A DNA stretch of 64,000 bases from Periplaneta americana (lineage: Eukaryota > Arthropoda > Insecta > Blattodea > Blattidae). Positions 1 to 12,217 of the stretch are shown here, piece after piece. The notes under the pieces were generated by a model. That model worked only from the letters and a program-made list of their open reading frames with translations, was not told the origin of the DNA and ran no database searches. The stretch spans positions 2,666,001-2,730,000 of the forward strand of contig NW_027185499.1 of the NCBI RefSeq assembly GCF_040183065.1, in the 5' to 3' direction. The stretch's first letter is position 1; every line of letters begins with the position of its first letter. The translations under genes were made by a program, and so were the position numbers.

Positions 1-1
1 A

Positions 2-289
2 CTTTCAAAAACGTCATTTGTTGCAATCATGCTAGACGAAATTTCAGACGTTATGAATGCATCCCAGCTTTCAACCACTCTTAGGTATGTTGATTCAGAG
101 AATGGTGAGATTAATGAAAGATTCATATGTTTTACTGATGTAAGCAATGATAGATCTGCTAGTGGTTTATTCGAACATGTCCAAAGTATAGCCACTGAGT
201 ATGACCCTAGATCATATATAAAACAGATTGACCAAGCTTATATTAAATTCAGACGCAACTGGAAAATAACGGACACTATGCGTCGCTAG
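2..289 (+). pseudogene. hAT transposase fragment (DUF4371 region), cut by window edge
   Basis: The open frame runs in from the left edge with no stop and ends at 289. The first part reads FVAIMLDEISDV followed by SQLSTTLRYV and ERFICFTDVSNDR. This is the catalytic-core entry of ZMYM1-like hAT transposases, where the D in LDE is the first acidic residue. Similarity fades after about residue 70, so the tail to the stop is probably unrelated. No start context is visible, and the ATG at 29 lies inside the domain. It is a remnant, not a complete gene. The same family recurs at 40264 (plus) and 58540 (minus). Confidence 0.7.
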
Positions 290-2550
290 TGTCGAGAAAT
301 GAGCTTGCAATAACAAACACTAGATGGCAGAGTACCTGAACAGTACATAGAGTAATACGACTGTGGGATGACTTTTTTACGTCATGCCACCTCCAAATTT
401 CTTTCTCATTGTAATGTGAGGTTATGTTACAATAAGACTTTGATGTGTCGCTAAATTGTAGTATACAGAAGCTTGTTTTACCCAAATTCATCAACACACA
501 TAGATGACATTTTGGTACATGGCTGATATAATGTTGTTTGCGTTCAATATATAATCTGTCATCATTTGATGTACGAAATCTAATTGTTTTTAATTTTCAG
601 TATACAATACCTCCCTAGCAACAATTATCACAAAATACTAAAAAGATCAGATTTGTCTGCGTTTGTTGAATGCACATCATGATGCTCACGAAAAGGCACT
701 AATTTATTTTGTGTGAACAAGATTACAATTTTTGAATATGAAGGAAAAGCAGGTATCCCTCTTCTGAAATTTATCCGAAAGGGGAAGAATTACAACTCCC
801 TCCCCCCAAACTTGTTTCCTCTTTTTCTAGGCCTATATGTTTTCATTTTACAGGTGTATTATATGATGCGATATGGAAGCAGATAAATAATAACTGTACG
901 TTTCTCGTCCACATTAAATTCAACGTGTTCATAACGTAGACCTGATATATTGCTTCATGTAGGCTACACAGCTGGCAGTGTTCTTTTTACGAATAAGCGG
1001 TCGTACTAATCATTTTCTTTTCATCTGAATATTGCTAGAATATGCGTTTGTGTTTTTATTTGCTCTTTATGTTGTTAAATAACTACTGAACATCGTCTTT
1101 GGTTAACAAATTGTTCTAGTATTCGTTTTATATCAGTCTTACGGTATTGAATTATGTCCATAACGTGGGCGAGATATTATCAGGCTGGAAAATTCGCTCT
1201 GAATGCATTTTTTTACACAATTTTCTAATTTTCAGCAGATTTACGATACCCTGTGCGGTTTCTCTGCCAATGCAGAGTTAATTGCAATATACGGTAATTC
1301 TATTATTTTCCTGACACTTTTATATCCGTTCTCAAACGTACTGATTTAGATTCTTTACCCTACTGTAGGTATTTTGCTCTCTACAAATCATCGTTAGTCA
1401 AATGAAATAGACTATAATAGTTGTTTGCAACGAATTAGTAGACAACCTCAATCCCTCCTGACCGCCTCCCTTACGAATTTCTTTCTCACTTTAATTAAAT
1501 TTACTTTATACTGGTCCTTAAATTACTGAAACTAGTGCTGAGGTAGTTACGGTGATTTCTGAAGTGAAAATCGTTCAATTTATAAGGGTGAAATCAAAAA
1601 TAACTTTTGTAGCCTTTCCTTGTCCTTAATTGGAAATTTGAGTAACTTCATATGACGACAATATTTCTTCCTTCTTCTACAGTTAACATAATCGCAGATG
1701 GGCATTTCTAAATGAAGTTTGTTACACAGAAACCTTTGAGACAATATTGACACTTGAAGTTCTTTATATAGTTCATCTATAAGAGTTAAATTAGCGCTGA
1801 GGTAGTTTCCTTCATACTCAGCTTATTCACCTTACATAAATGAGTCTGTAACAGGTTAGGTTTGGTCAGTGGTCATGGTAATTTTTTTCTTGGCCATACA
1901 CCCCACCCCTTGTTTTCTCCCTTGAAATATATTTTACTCTCCTCTCTCTATTTCTCCAATTGTCATTTAATTTTTTTTTAATACTAAAGAAGAAGTAAAG
2001 AAATTGTTTTGCTTTACAATTTAATTGTACAAGTTTGATTTAAAGAATACACCATGTAGCACCACCATAGATGCACACTTGTCTCGATGAATCTTGGAGT
2101 GTATATTTGCAGCACTTCTTGTTTTTCAACCATTATTTTATATAATTCTGGATTCCAGTGCTGAAGAGGTGGATAATTTTTGTTTATGAACATCAAACAA
2201 AATAGGCGGTAGGTAGAGTAGGAACAGGAAGAGATGATCTAAGATCTGTATAGATCTGCACGTACAAAACTTAGGCACCCATATGCCGTATGGCTCCTTA
2301 CAGACAAAATTTTCATTTCCCCATAAGATTAATTAAAAAAAATTGTAGGTTCCATACGATATATGGCCTCGTGTGGCCTCCATGACAGCACTGGGGTCAG
2401 TTAGTTTAGGCACTTTTACACCTTGCATGTACAATCAAATGCATCTCCACAAAAAGATTCCTTATAAATTGAACGGTTTTCACTTCAGAAATCACAGGAA
2501 CTGCTTCACCCAGGTAAGTAGTTAGCAGTTAATCATTTCAAAGCTCTTGT
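290..2550. other. AT-rich non-coding stretch
   Basis: No ORF with family resemblance, no RNA gene and no clear repeat was seen on either strand. A TAGGCCTA palindrome lies at 828-835. Confidence 0.5.
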
Positions 2551-3141
2551 TATATTATGAAATAGCATCACACAATGCTGCCAAAATAAATGTTCCCAGT
2601 GTTAAAATTACAGAGTGTAAATTTCGCTTAGGACAGTTTTTGCTCTGGAAAATTAAAGGAAACAAACAGTATATCAAACCAGCAGCTGAGACACAAAGCA
2701 CCTGAAATTCGAAAGTGGTTAAAAATTTTTATATTTCGTTGTTTCTTATTTACCAGCAACAGAAGTACCGATATCAGATTTTTTGCAGAGCTAATATCAG
2801 AGGCCCCTCCTATTAGAGAATGTTTCGAATATTATTATATTCTGGAAAACTACATTGGCACATCAACCTCCCCTCCCCCGCCTGAATTCTGGGCTGAAGC
2901 ACGAAAATTTCGAAATGTACAAACTACAGATGCGGCAGAATATTACCACAATGGTCATCAGCAAGAATTTTGTAAGACATATCCAAATATCTTCATGGTC
3001 ATTATATGTATTGAAATAAAACATATACTACATGTGAAGTACCTACTAAAAATGAGAGAAATAGAAATGGGAAGGACAATAAAAAAAGTGGAATGGACAA
3101 ACACTAAGAAACTATTCATCTTGAATCAGTATGAACAATAG
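2551..3141 (+). pseudogene. MULE transposase C-terminal fossil, frameshifted
   Basis: The Mutator-like (MULE) transposase signature is readable in two frames. The first, from about 2556, gives HNAAKINVPSV then ITECKFRLGQF, matching the usual FPGV..GCRFHLGQ segment. Near 2695 the frame shifts and continues PEIRKWLKIF, then ECFEYYYILENYIGTS, PPEFWAEAR and EFCKTYPNIFMV, up to the stop at 3139-3141. This matches the region after the third acidic residue in MULE proteins (FLENYV, LWAEA, RTTNGAE, HPNI). The conserved RTTN reads QTTD here, so the copy is decayed. It lacks the N-terminus and the first catalytic residues. No start codon or terminal repeats were found. Confidence 0.65.
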
Positions 3142-4510
3142 GACACTTTTTTTTGGTGTTAGTGGTATAGAATATGAAATTAAGTTGCATCAATAAGTTT
3201 TTCGAGTTTAGCATTACTTTAAGTATTTATTGTCCCCCTGTTGGAAAGATGGAATTACTTTGTTTGAAACTTGATGAAATTTTATTGTACCTTAACTCAA
3301 TTTATTAAGGTGCAATAAAATTCAAAATAATAACTGCAGGCCATTTTAAAATAAATCTGTTGGATGTAAATTATTTCTTAATTTATTAGGACCATAAAGG
3401 TATTGTTACAAGCGATAGATTGAATCATTTTTATCTTAATAATTTAATGTAGGATGATTATTTCGGGAATTGTTATGCTCTAAATTGTGAGGATATTTTA
3501 ATACTTTTTTAAAATATAAATTTTGAATATGTTTCCAGTTAGTAAAGAGTAATTCAGAGAGACAGAGGTCTCAAGCATATTTATTGACACATGCCAGAAT
3601 TATTAAATATGAAAAAAAGAATTCTTGCACTAACATACTGTTTATAAAGTAACCAAATCTTAAGAAATACAGTATATGTACTGGTATTCTATATAAAGGA
3701 ATAGGAGTGAATATAAATCTGTTTTAAGGAATTCCTATTTAATATTCCTGCTATAGGAACATGACAAAATAAATACAACGCAGCATGGAAGCTAATTCAA
3801 CTCCTATCGAGTATTGTTGATGAGATGTGTTATGAAGGTAGACCGAATCATTCAATATAAATGTATAAATAGGACGAATAATAATAGATTAATTTCAGTG
3901 TATGTAGTATCAAAACTGAAAGCGGTAACTAGTCTATGAATGATGTCTTAACAAGTATAAATAAAATGGACTCTTGACAAGAGACACACATTTGGCTTCA
4001 GTAATAACTAGGACTTCAAGGAATTTATGGTAGCTCACCTGTCAGGCAAAACTTTGAATAGTCAGCATTGTCGAACTATAGAAGCGCGATTAAAAAGTAT
4101 TTTTTTCCCCACCCATTACATATGATTGCTTTTTTCAAGTCCCGGTAATAACATTATTAAATTAATTATCCCACATATTTGGGTGGTGCCTTTCTTTGTT
4201 TCTGACATAATTTATGAGAGTTTCTCTTTTACACTTCAATAGAGAAATACAACTTTCAGTGGACAATGATCGTGTAACTCTAATGGAACTCTAAGAACCA
4301 CAGCATTAATGTTTTCTTCTTTTCTTTCATGCCCTTTAGTTTTTGTTGCAGATAATATCATGCTATTGGATAATTATACATGCACCTTTCTAATAAAATT
4401 GGCATATATTTCACTGGTCTCAGAAGTAAAATTAAATGTATAATAGCTTCTCGGTGCAAAATATTTACTGAAAATTATTGTAGGATTTGACTAGAAATGT
4501 CACTTCTCAG
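3142..4510. other. non-coding stretch
   Basis: AT-rich sequence with no recognisable gene, RNA or repeat boundary. Confidence 0.45.
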
Positions 4511-4890
4511 GCAAGGTTATTCGTGGATGACTGTATAATATACAGAAAAAATTAGTGATAAATCTTATATCACCGCCTTGCAAAACTAGCTTGACGTTAT
4601 TGAAAACTGGACTACAACAAATAAAATTAAAATCAATGTGAGCAAAAGTAAATCAATATGTATCCTTCTGTAAAACACAAAATTAAATTCGTCTCATATA
4701 CCAATTAAATGGATCACCAGTGTCACAAGTAAACACTTAGGTACTGTATATATTTTAGTAACAAACTGGTTGAAATAAGTGACTAATATTACAAGGATAG
4801 CCTGGAAAACACTACATTACTCTACGGCTAAGGTTTCCAGTTTCAAGGAGTGAATTTAATTTACTTTTACGGAAGAGTTCCGAGAGATAA
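4511..4890 (+). pseudogene. decayed non-LTR reverse transcriptase fragment
   Basis: The frame from 4511 reads ARLFVDDCIIYRK, a variant of the catalytic A-FADD-I-Y motif of Jockey/I-group LINE reverse transcriptases. It is followed at the expected spacing by LDVIENWTTTNKIKIN and SKSKSICI, which match the L..W....IKIN..KS palm/thumb stretch. After a stop, IPIKW and KHLGT correspond to the conserved I.W...YLG segment. In-frame stops occur at about 4592 and 4671 and beyond. Only the RT C-terminal half remains, with no tail or duplication to mark its ends. Confidence 0.55.
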
Positions 4891-5370
4891 TCTATGTTTA
4901 TGTCACTACAGATCACAAATTCCATATGAGATTTCTAAAGTCTTTTCTTCACAAATTCAATGTTGGCTATAAATATTAATAAGTAATCTAAGAAATATGA
5001 ATGATTGTAGTTAGAAGTCTGATTTACATTATAAAAAACAAAAAGTTACATTCCTCCGCAAACTCGAACTTTCGGTGATGGTTTTGTCGTCCAACGCACA
5101 ACCACGGACCTATTCGATGCTTATGTTAATAACCTACAATTTAGCTGTAGCAATGTGATGTCATAACTTGGGGTTTGTTTACTTAATGTAATTAGATTTA
5201 ATTTGATTATTTTCGCAACAATTGGACTTCCTATTATTTAGTTATTTAATTTAGGGTTGATTTATTAACTCTTACTATGCAAGATGCCTGTTATTTCAAT
5301 AATTCTATATCACGTTAAATAGTCATTGTCTACACTAAAGTATTATCGTCATCTCTCATTTCTCATCGTA

Positions 5371-6381
5371 ATGGCGAACCGACGTGACATGAGACAGCGA
5401 GTTATAGCTCTAGTTGAGGCTGGATATGGGGCTAGATCTGCTGGCCGCTTGGTCGGTATTCCTGGAAGTACAGCCGCGAGGTGGGTTCATCGTTACCAAA
5501 ATTTAGGGGAGGTCGAAAATCGCCCTATTCCTGGGCGTTCGCGGATTTCTTCATTGGAAGAGGATGCTCTCTTATTCGAGACAGTTCGACAGGACCCCTT
5601 TCTGACTGCTAACGAAATAAGAGCAGCATCTAACTTTCCCGGCTCTTCACAGACTGTGATCAGCAGGTTGAGGAACCGCAGTATTAGGAGCCGGAGGGCT
5701 GCGCAAATGGAAATATTGGGGGAAGCACAAGCTGTCGACCATCTTGCCTTCGCTACCAATCGAGTGGATTTCGATTGGAGAAATGTAATTTTCTCCGACG
5801 AAACAACCATCCCGAGTGATTACGAAGGTTCTGTCCGTGTCTATCGTGAGGATGGTCTCCGACATGATCAGCGCTATGTGCACCGACGTGAAAGATCGGG
5901 GCGCTTTAGCATATCGTGTTGGGGGTGGATGTCTTACGATGGACCTGGCGTTATAGAACGCATCGGTGGCCGGTTTAAAGCGGAAACTTACGAGCACATT
6001 CTGGAAAATATATTCCTTCCCTCCGCCCGAGAACGTTTTCCCGAAGGAACATTGCTGTTCCAGCAGGATAACCATCCCGTGCACTATGCTGCAAGCATTC
6101 AAAGATGGTTTCAAAGGAGACCCGAGATCGAAATTATTAATTGGCCTCCGAAGTCACCTGATTTGAATGTCATCGAAAATTTATGGGCGGAATTGCAAAA
6201 GAGAAGGATAGCCACCTATGCCCACCGACACCCTCGAAATCGAGACGAATTGTGGGATCAAGTTGTTGACACCTGGGAAGATCTCGCCGGGGATCAGAAC
6301 TTATTCCACAATCTCGTGACATCCATGCCGGATCGACTTAGAGCTGTAATAGAAGCTGATGGCATGTGGACAAGATTTTAA
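5371..6381 (+). CDS. Tc1/mariner-superfamily transposase, DD35E, intact
   Basis: A 336-residue ORF starting at ATG 5371, the first Met before the helix-turn-helix. An upstream in-frame extension to 5326 has no ATG. Residues 1-110 form a two-part paired-like DNA-binding region with a PIPGRSR linker resembling the GRPR motif. The DDE domain shows FSDETT (first D), LFQQDNHPVH (second D) and SPDLNVIENLW (E). I count 35 residues between the second D and the E, one more than the DD34E of classical Tc1. Length and motif order are normal for the superfamily. The ORF has no stops or frameshifts and looks more GC-rich than its flanks, which fits recent arrival. An AATAAA lies near 6568. I could not find terminal inverted repeats, so activity is uncertain. 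Confidence 0.85.
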   Translation: MANRRDMRQRVIALVEAGYGARSAGRLVGIPGSTAARWVHRYQNLGEVENRPIPGRSRISSLEEDALLFETVRQDPFLTANEIRAASNFPGSSQTVISRLRNRSIRSRRAAQMEILGEAQAVDHLAFATNRVDFDWRNVIFSDETTIPSDYEGSVRVYREDGLRHDQRYVHRRERSGRFSISCWGWMSYDGPGVIERIGGRFKAETYEHILENIFLPSARERFPEGTLLFQQDNHPVHYAASIQRWFQRRPEIEIINWPPKSPDLNVIENLWAELQKRRIATYAHRHPRNRDELWDQVVDTWEDLAGDQNLFHNLVTSMPDRLRAVIEADGMWTRF

Positions 6382-6582
6382 GTTAACAGGTCTCTTTTTG
6401 TTTCTTATGATTTTTGTTTGAGGAAGAATACTCTTAACTTCCAAGTAAGATTTATTTTTTGACGAGGTTCAGCCCACTTGTAAGACCCAGAAATTGGGCA
6501 TAAATTATTCCATATTTTTCGACAAATTAGACAGTCGAGGAATTCTGAACAAATTAATTATACCTCAATAAAGAAAAAAGTT

Positions 6583-6655
6583 TTACCCGGGATCGAACAC
6601 GAGACGTTTCGGTTATATAGTGTAACCGACACGCTACTATGTGAGCTAACGAGAC
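6583..6655 (-). repeat. tRNA-derived sequence
   Basis: The reverse strand shows a pol III A-box-like TAGCTCACATAGTAGC and a B-box-like GTTCGATCCC about 45 nt later, but no acceptor pairing and no proper anticodon loop. It is best read as a SINE head, not a tRNA gene. A weaker similar sequence in the same orientation lies at about 5043-5115, on the other side of the transposase. Confidence 0.35.
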
Positions 6656-6789
6656 AAGACAGTGACAGCAGCAGTCCAGAATGTAGATCCCTTAGCAGGC
6701 ATTTGCCATTCGGTACAGTGAAGCAATGATATTTTGTGACTCGAGCTATGTTGTGAAATCCTGGCCTTAAATGGCAGTCTTCTTCGTGA

Positions 6790-6850
6790 TCCTTATTCTG
6801 GTCCTTGTCCTTGTTGTGGTCCTTGTAACAATTCTTGTACTATTTGTCAT
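6790..6850. repeat. degenerate CCTTGT-type minisatellite
   Basis: Imperfect tandem copies of CCTTGT/CCTTATT/GGTCCTTGT run through this stretch. Confidence 0.5.
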
Positions 6851-6965
6851 GTTATGTATCGTTACGTCGATATCGAGTGAACCGCGCTGTAGAACTTCAA
6901 CTTCCGACGACCAAGAATCGTCTCATTCTTTTTCAGGGTAACTGTACATAACCCATGTTCGGTCC

Positions 6966-7206
6966 ACTGCTGTGGAGTAATGGTAGGCACATCTGACCGT
7001 GAAATGAGTGGGCCTGGGTTCAAATCCTGATTGGGGCAAGTTACCTGGTTGAGGTTTTTCCGAGGTTTTCCCCAATTGTAAGGCGAATGTCATGTAATCG
7101 ATGGCGAATCCTCAACCTCATCTCGCCAAATATCATTTCACTATCATCAATTCCATCGAGGCTAAATAACCTAGTAGTTGATACAACATCGTTAAATAAT
7201 CAATTT
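6966..7206 (+). repeat. tRNA-derived SINE, variant body
   Basis: The head carries an A-box-like TGGAGTAATGGTAGGCAC and a B-box-like GGTTCAAATCC. The central part has TGGTTGAGGTTTTTCC. The middle body differs from the main SINE (for example GTAAGGCGAATGTCATGT), but the end GGCTAAATAACC...CATCGTTAAATAA resembles it. The tail is A/T-rich. Duplicated flanks are not obvious. Confidence 0.7.
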
Positions 7207-7427
7207 AAAAAAAGACGTCAGATAAGCAGAGGAAGTTACAAAAGCTTGTAGTGGCGAAGAATTTAAAGCGTCTGTGTTGTTAAAAAAAGGGAAGTACTAC
7301 AAATGGCAGAAAAAGTGGATAGCTTATATTGATGTATTTGTTACGTGACATTACACGGGAGATATCACCACATATAGTTGTAAACAACCGTGGATATTTT
7401 AAATCTGAAAGTGTACTTTAGTGTAAT

Positions 7428-7657
7428 TTTTTTTATTGGGTTATTTTACGACGCTGTATCAACATCTAAATTATTTAGCGTCTGAATGATATGAAGGTGA
7501 TAATGCCGGTGAAATGAGTCCGGGGTCCAGCACCGAAAGTTACCCAGCATTTGCTCGTATTGGGTTGAGGGAAAACCCCGGAAAAAACCTCAACCAGGTA
7601 ACTTGCCCTGACTGGGATTCGAACCCGGGCCACCTGGTTTCGCAGTCAGGTGTGGAC
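7428..7657 (-). repeat. tRNA-derived SINE (main family), with TSD
   Basis: On the minus strand: B box in a GGGTTCGAATCCC-like context, central TGGTTGAGG...CCTCAACC, then the 3' end GACGCTAAATAA...CAGCGTCGTAAAATAACCC and an A/T tail. It is flanked by a perfect 13-bp duplication, ACTTTAGTGTAAT, at 7415-7427 and 7658-7670, so both boundaries are well fixed. Confidence 0.85.
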
Positions 7658-7670
7658 ACTTTAGTGTAAT

Positions 7671-9121
7671 CAAGTGTTGCTTTGTATAATAAGAACTGTA
7701 GGCACAGTGTATACGGTAAATCTCTATATGCATTTGAAAAGATTAGTAATCAACTTGACAGAAATGTTCGTGTGTCACAATATAATTTGTAATATTTTAT
7801 TTGTTAATGGCACTGTTATTTTTATTAAAGTATGCGATTTAGCAGTTACATGTACTTCACAAATGTCTTAATTGTTTCAAAAACAACTAAATGCATTTAT
7901 GACATTTGGCACAGTAATATGAACATTTTCCATTTTGGTAATAAATTAAGTGGCAAGAAAATGTTCATGTGTCACACCATATACTATTTAATATTTTTTA
8001 CATTATTAATTATTCCTTTTCATTATGATTTTCTATTTATATTTTGGAATGCTTACGTTAAAAAACAGTGATGTGTCTTTCATGAACTCCTAAGTATTTG
8101 ATTAAGTATCCTGTGAAGATCATAGTTACTTCGAAAATGTTACGTGTGTGACTATGGAATGACCCATCAGTATTGTTAGTATTGTTACAAATTACAAAAC
8201 CTGAAACTGTTAGAATGGGATCAGGAGTAGTGACAAAAAATGTAATGTTGTAGGCCTACATCAACATGACTATTTTAATCCAGTTTCTAATAGTTTTTAA
8301 GGTTTGAAGGCCTTTTGAGGTAAACAGTATTGAACATGTGAGGGAAGGGCTATTTCTTGGTAATGGATTAGGCCTGTATATTTTATAATATTATTAACTA
8401 TATATTGTTAAAGTACCTAGTAAATATCGTAATAATATGTATATTATATAATACTGTAAACGAGACAATATCACAGGCTGCAAACTAGATTATTCTTGTT
8501 TTTGTATAATTATACGAACATGTCTGAAATAAACAAGACTACCATTGGTTAGGTTAGGATAGAATTACTTATATATTGTAATCAGGCTATATGCACAAAT
8601 TTTCCAATATACTACTATCATAACTAAATAGGTAATGTTAACATTAATTTTCATAAGTTTTTGTGGTGCAAATTAAAATAATTCAAAGTAAAGTATAACA
8701 AAACCCCGACAACATTATAATTATGAACGTCAAATTCTCTTATTTTATTTATTTTTCAGTGTTTAGTCCCGTATTTCCCATTGTTCTTTGGATTTATCAT
8801 TAGTGAAATATCAATTAACGGATAAATTATGTTATATATTCAGTTGATAATATAAATAATATTCACGACAAATATATAAAAACAGAAGAGATAACGAATC
8901 ATAATTTAGCCCACCGATAACTTTATAACATGGTCTAAAAATTCTAGGTAGATTGGCTTTGCACGAGACTCTGCATTGTATTCTATTCAATACAAAGGCG
9001 TACTTTATCTTATCTCTCCGCTTCGCCCACGTGACAACTATAATTAGAACTCCCTCGTTCCGAACTTGCCTAGGTCATATAGGCCAATAATATTTATCCA
9101 TGATCATCAATTGTCGACAGT
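7671..9121. other. AT-rich non-coding stretch
   Basis: Short ORFs at 7674-8071 are AT-driven and match nothing known. No repeat boundary was found. Confidence 0.45.
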
Positions 9122-9150
9122 ACCGTTGCTTACGAGAATATCTCGTAAGC
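9122..9150. repeat. short palindrome resembling a fused transposon end
   Basis: TTGCTTACGAGA and its inverse TCTCGTAAGCAA are separated by 3 nt. The arm matches the first bases of the terminal repeat of the element at 12465-15495. Confidence 0.55.
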
Positions 9151-10247
9151 AAGAAATAATCGATTTAGACCGACCAGACCGGTTCAGAGTTCGTGTCTCG
9201 TGATGGTGTTGGTCATTGTGCCATCTGTTGACGATTATTGAACTACATCAAGCCGGCCTCGACTGCAAACCCTAAAGCCTATATAAAAGAGCTATCTGTT
9301 AGTATATATGATCTATGGTTAAACCAATAATTGTACCAATTCACCAAACAAAAGCCTGTTTTTATTACATTATTTATAAATATTCATTTTTATTGAGCAT
9401 GTATTTAACAATTCTTTCAACATCCTACCTTAAAATACTTTCTGTTGCTCTGGGTATTTGCCCATTCTAGCCAATTATAAACTAGGGCCTGTGAATATTA
9501 CATAAATAGATTAGATCACATACTACAATGTTAAAAATAAAAGCAATTTCCCTTAGAATTATCAAGATCCTGGGTACATCAGGTAGGCCTAATTTAGTGG
9601 GTTATCGAACACATTAAAAAGCTGGAAGTTGTCTTCTTGAAATTAATTAAGATTAATTTTCGGAGGGAAAGGAATAAACCAACGGAAATTAATTTTTATA
9701 TTAAAATGGATCCACATATGCCATCAGATAATGCACATTAACACAAGACACAAGTTATTGTACGATCTTGCCTATCATAGAAAAGTGGAATCGAGAATGC
9801 TTTCCAATAAATTCAAGAAAACTACAGATTAAATGATAGACAACACTTCACATGTTTTTAAATGATTTATTTATTTATTTGTGAAACTAGTAGATGCATT
9901 ACTTCTTTATTTGCGTTGATTTGATTATAGGATTAATTCTCTGTAAACAGCTGACATGTTGACACGCCATCAGTAATCAAGTTATTGTTCAGTGTAGCCA
10001 ACACATGAGAAGCCATGAGCATCTGGTGCCAACATTAGTTTAAACGGGTGGGCTGCCAGATATTTATGGAGAAAATGGAAGAATGTTTAAACTGAATAGT
10101 AAAGTTGAACGAGTTTAATTTATCCCAAGTTTAACTAACTTTGGAGAAAACGGCCCTAAACGATGCAATATAACTGCCGCCATTTGTTATGTTGAGTCTC
10201 AGCTATTGTGAAATGTACCTGCTAAAACGGTTTACGTACGGTACTAT
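9151..10247. other. non-coding stretch
   Basis: No gene was recognised. A CCGGCCTCGACTG motif at about 9253 is shared with the right end of the next element. Confidence 0.4.
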
Positions 10248-11154
10248 CACAGTCTAATACTTACAGTCGCGCAACTCTTACGTATAAAATATGCCAACAT
10301 TTGACAGTTCGCGCGACAGTAGCGCTCTAGCGGCAGGCAAGTTAAAAGTGTGCACATGACATATGATAACACATCAGAAAACGGGTTTTGTGTAATTTAT
10401 TTTGTATTTTCATGCTATACAGTAAGTGTATATGGTCCTTATTAATTTTACTTTAGAATCCTAAAAGAATTTCACACGCAATTAATCTACAAGTTTCAGA
10501 AGCTAGGAATAAATATAATTCTTTCTGCTCCTTACAACTGAATCATAGCCCTGATTACGTATCATGGTTTGAAATAATATAATTGTTCGTACGTGGACGG
10601 TTAATTCAGTTCATTCCTAAATATATTTATGAATCTTTGGAACTCTATATTATTTTCCTGTGAGAAGAGTCAAAATTAGTAGCTTCAAAATTGTAGGGCA
10701 TATCCTGTAGGGTACATCGCGTTGTGAACTCCTCTCCCTATTTCCTGAGAAATTAACTATTTTCCATACCGAAAATTGGGGTAAACTCGGGCGCTGAGGT
10801 AAACTTGAAAATAAAAAAGGGTAGGATTTAAACCTTAATATGATAGACATTGATTTATGAAGTTCATTATTTTTCCATTTTTTTAAGAACCGGTATTTCC
10901 TTTATTATTTTGAGTCACAAATAGTGCTGATATTATGGTTTAAATTTTTATGGCAAGTTTACCGCATTTTACATTACATTTCCAGTTTTCACACATAAGC
11001 TTAATTTTAACGTATCCTACCTATATAATACGTAATTTACATGCACTTACTGTTAATATGACGTAGGTGAGAACAAATAAATGAACACACAATTTTGTTG
11101 AAAAAATTGTAACTTCAATTAACTCAGAAAATGTAGGCCTAATTTTATTTTCAG

Positions 11155-11366
11155 AGCAGAAGTGGTGTAAGTCAAAAATGGGTAATGAGGGTTAAAGTAA
11201 ACATTCTGTAAAATACAGCGCAAAGTAGCAGTTAATATTGAATGTATTTAAACTATTAGTAGTCGGTGGATAGCACGAAGGATATATTAATTGCTACTTT
11301 GTGCTGTATTTTACAGAATTTTTACTTTAAACCTCATTACCTAATTTTGACTTACACCACTTCTGC
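11155..11366. mobile_element. palindromic MITE / foldback
   Basis: Two inverted arms of about 80 bp begin GCAGAAGTGGTGTAAGTCAA and share the stretches TTCTGTAAAATACAGC and AAAGTAGCA. The spacer between them is about 50 bp. It has no coding sequence. Exact termini and TSD are unclear. Confidence 0.65.
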
Positions 11367-12169
11367 TATGAGCGGCTCAAATAATCACTGGGAATGTGAA
11401 ATCAACACCAATAACAGCCATGCAAATTATTATAGAAAATATTGATTTTTATATTAAATTTTAAAAGGGTCTTTTATTTCTTGAGAACTTAATACGTCTG
11501 CCACATGAATCCACACCAACACATCAGAAATTTATCGACACAGTCTGGATTTGTTCAAGAAGTGAATATTTTGCAAAATGATTACAATACTCCATGAATT
11601 ATTGAAAAATTAACACCATGATCCCTATTTCAATGCAATATAACATTCAACTTTTGAAAAATACAAAGAAAAAAACACGAATACAAAAATTATGGAATTA
11701 CTTGCATTAAAAACTGTAGATACATTATCCAAAATCGGAATGGTTACACATTTACACATATGATCTCTGCAAAAAATAATATACTGTAATAGGTATTTAC
11801 TTTGTTTTTTATTTAAACTTCCTTCCTGACATACAAATAGGTACCTGATAACTATAAATGTTTTATAGAACACAATACGTAGGATACCTACAACGTGGAT
11901 TATTGGTTATGACTGAGTTATGATTTTCTCTTGGTCTTTAGGGAATCTGAAGAACGACAAATTCGGAGATTTAAACTTGTTGTTACTGCAATTTTCGTCA
12001 TTGCACACATTGCCTTTATTCCGACGCATGATTAAAACGTTATTATAACATCTCGCATCCCTTTAAAGCACGTGCTGGCTGTATCAACCCTATGACAAGT
12101 GCCTTGCCTGCCGCTTGGACGCTAGTGTCGTGAATGTTGGCAAAAAAAGTGTTGATGTTTTAATACTAT

Positions 12170-12217
12170 TTTCCCATCTACGTCTCGGCCTCCCTAAAGG
12201 TCTTTTTCCCTCCGGCC
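12170..12217 (-). repeat. LINE 3'-region fragment captured in transposon end
   Basis: The minus strand reads as the segment encoding GRPEG-KRP-LGRPRRRW of the LINE seen complete at 22688-23173. It is flanked directly by the transposon end sequence. Confidence 0.7.

Noticed and set aside
5493..6166. Long ORFs antisense or out of frame to the DD35E transposase
   Set aside because: They only mirror the real coding frame and show no family motifs.
9240..9300. TATA box promoter (TATATAAAAG) near 9288
   Set aside because: No transcript or coding region follows; AT-rich chance match is likely.
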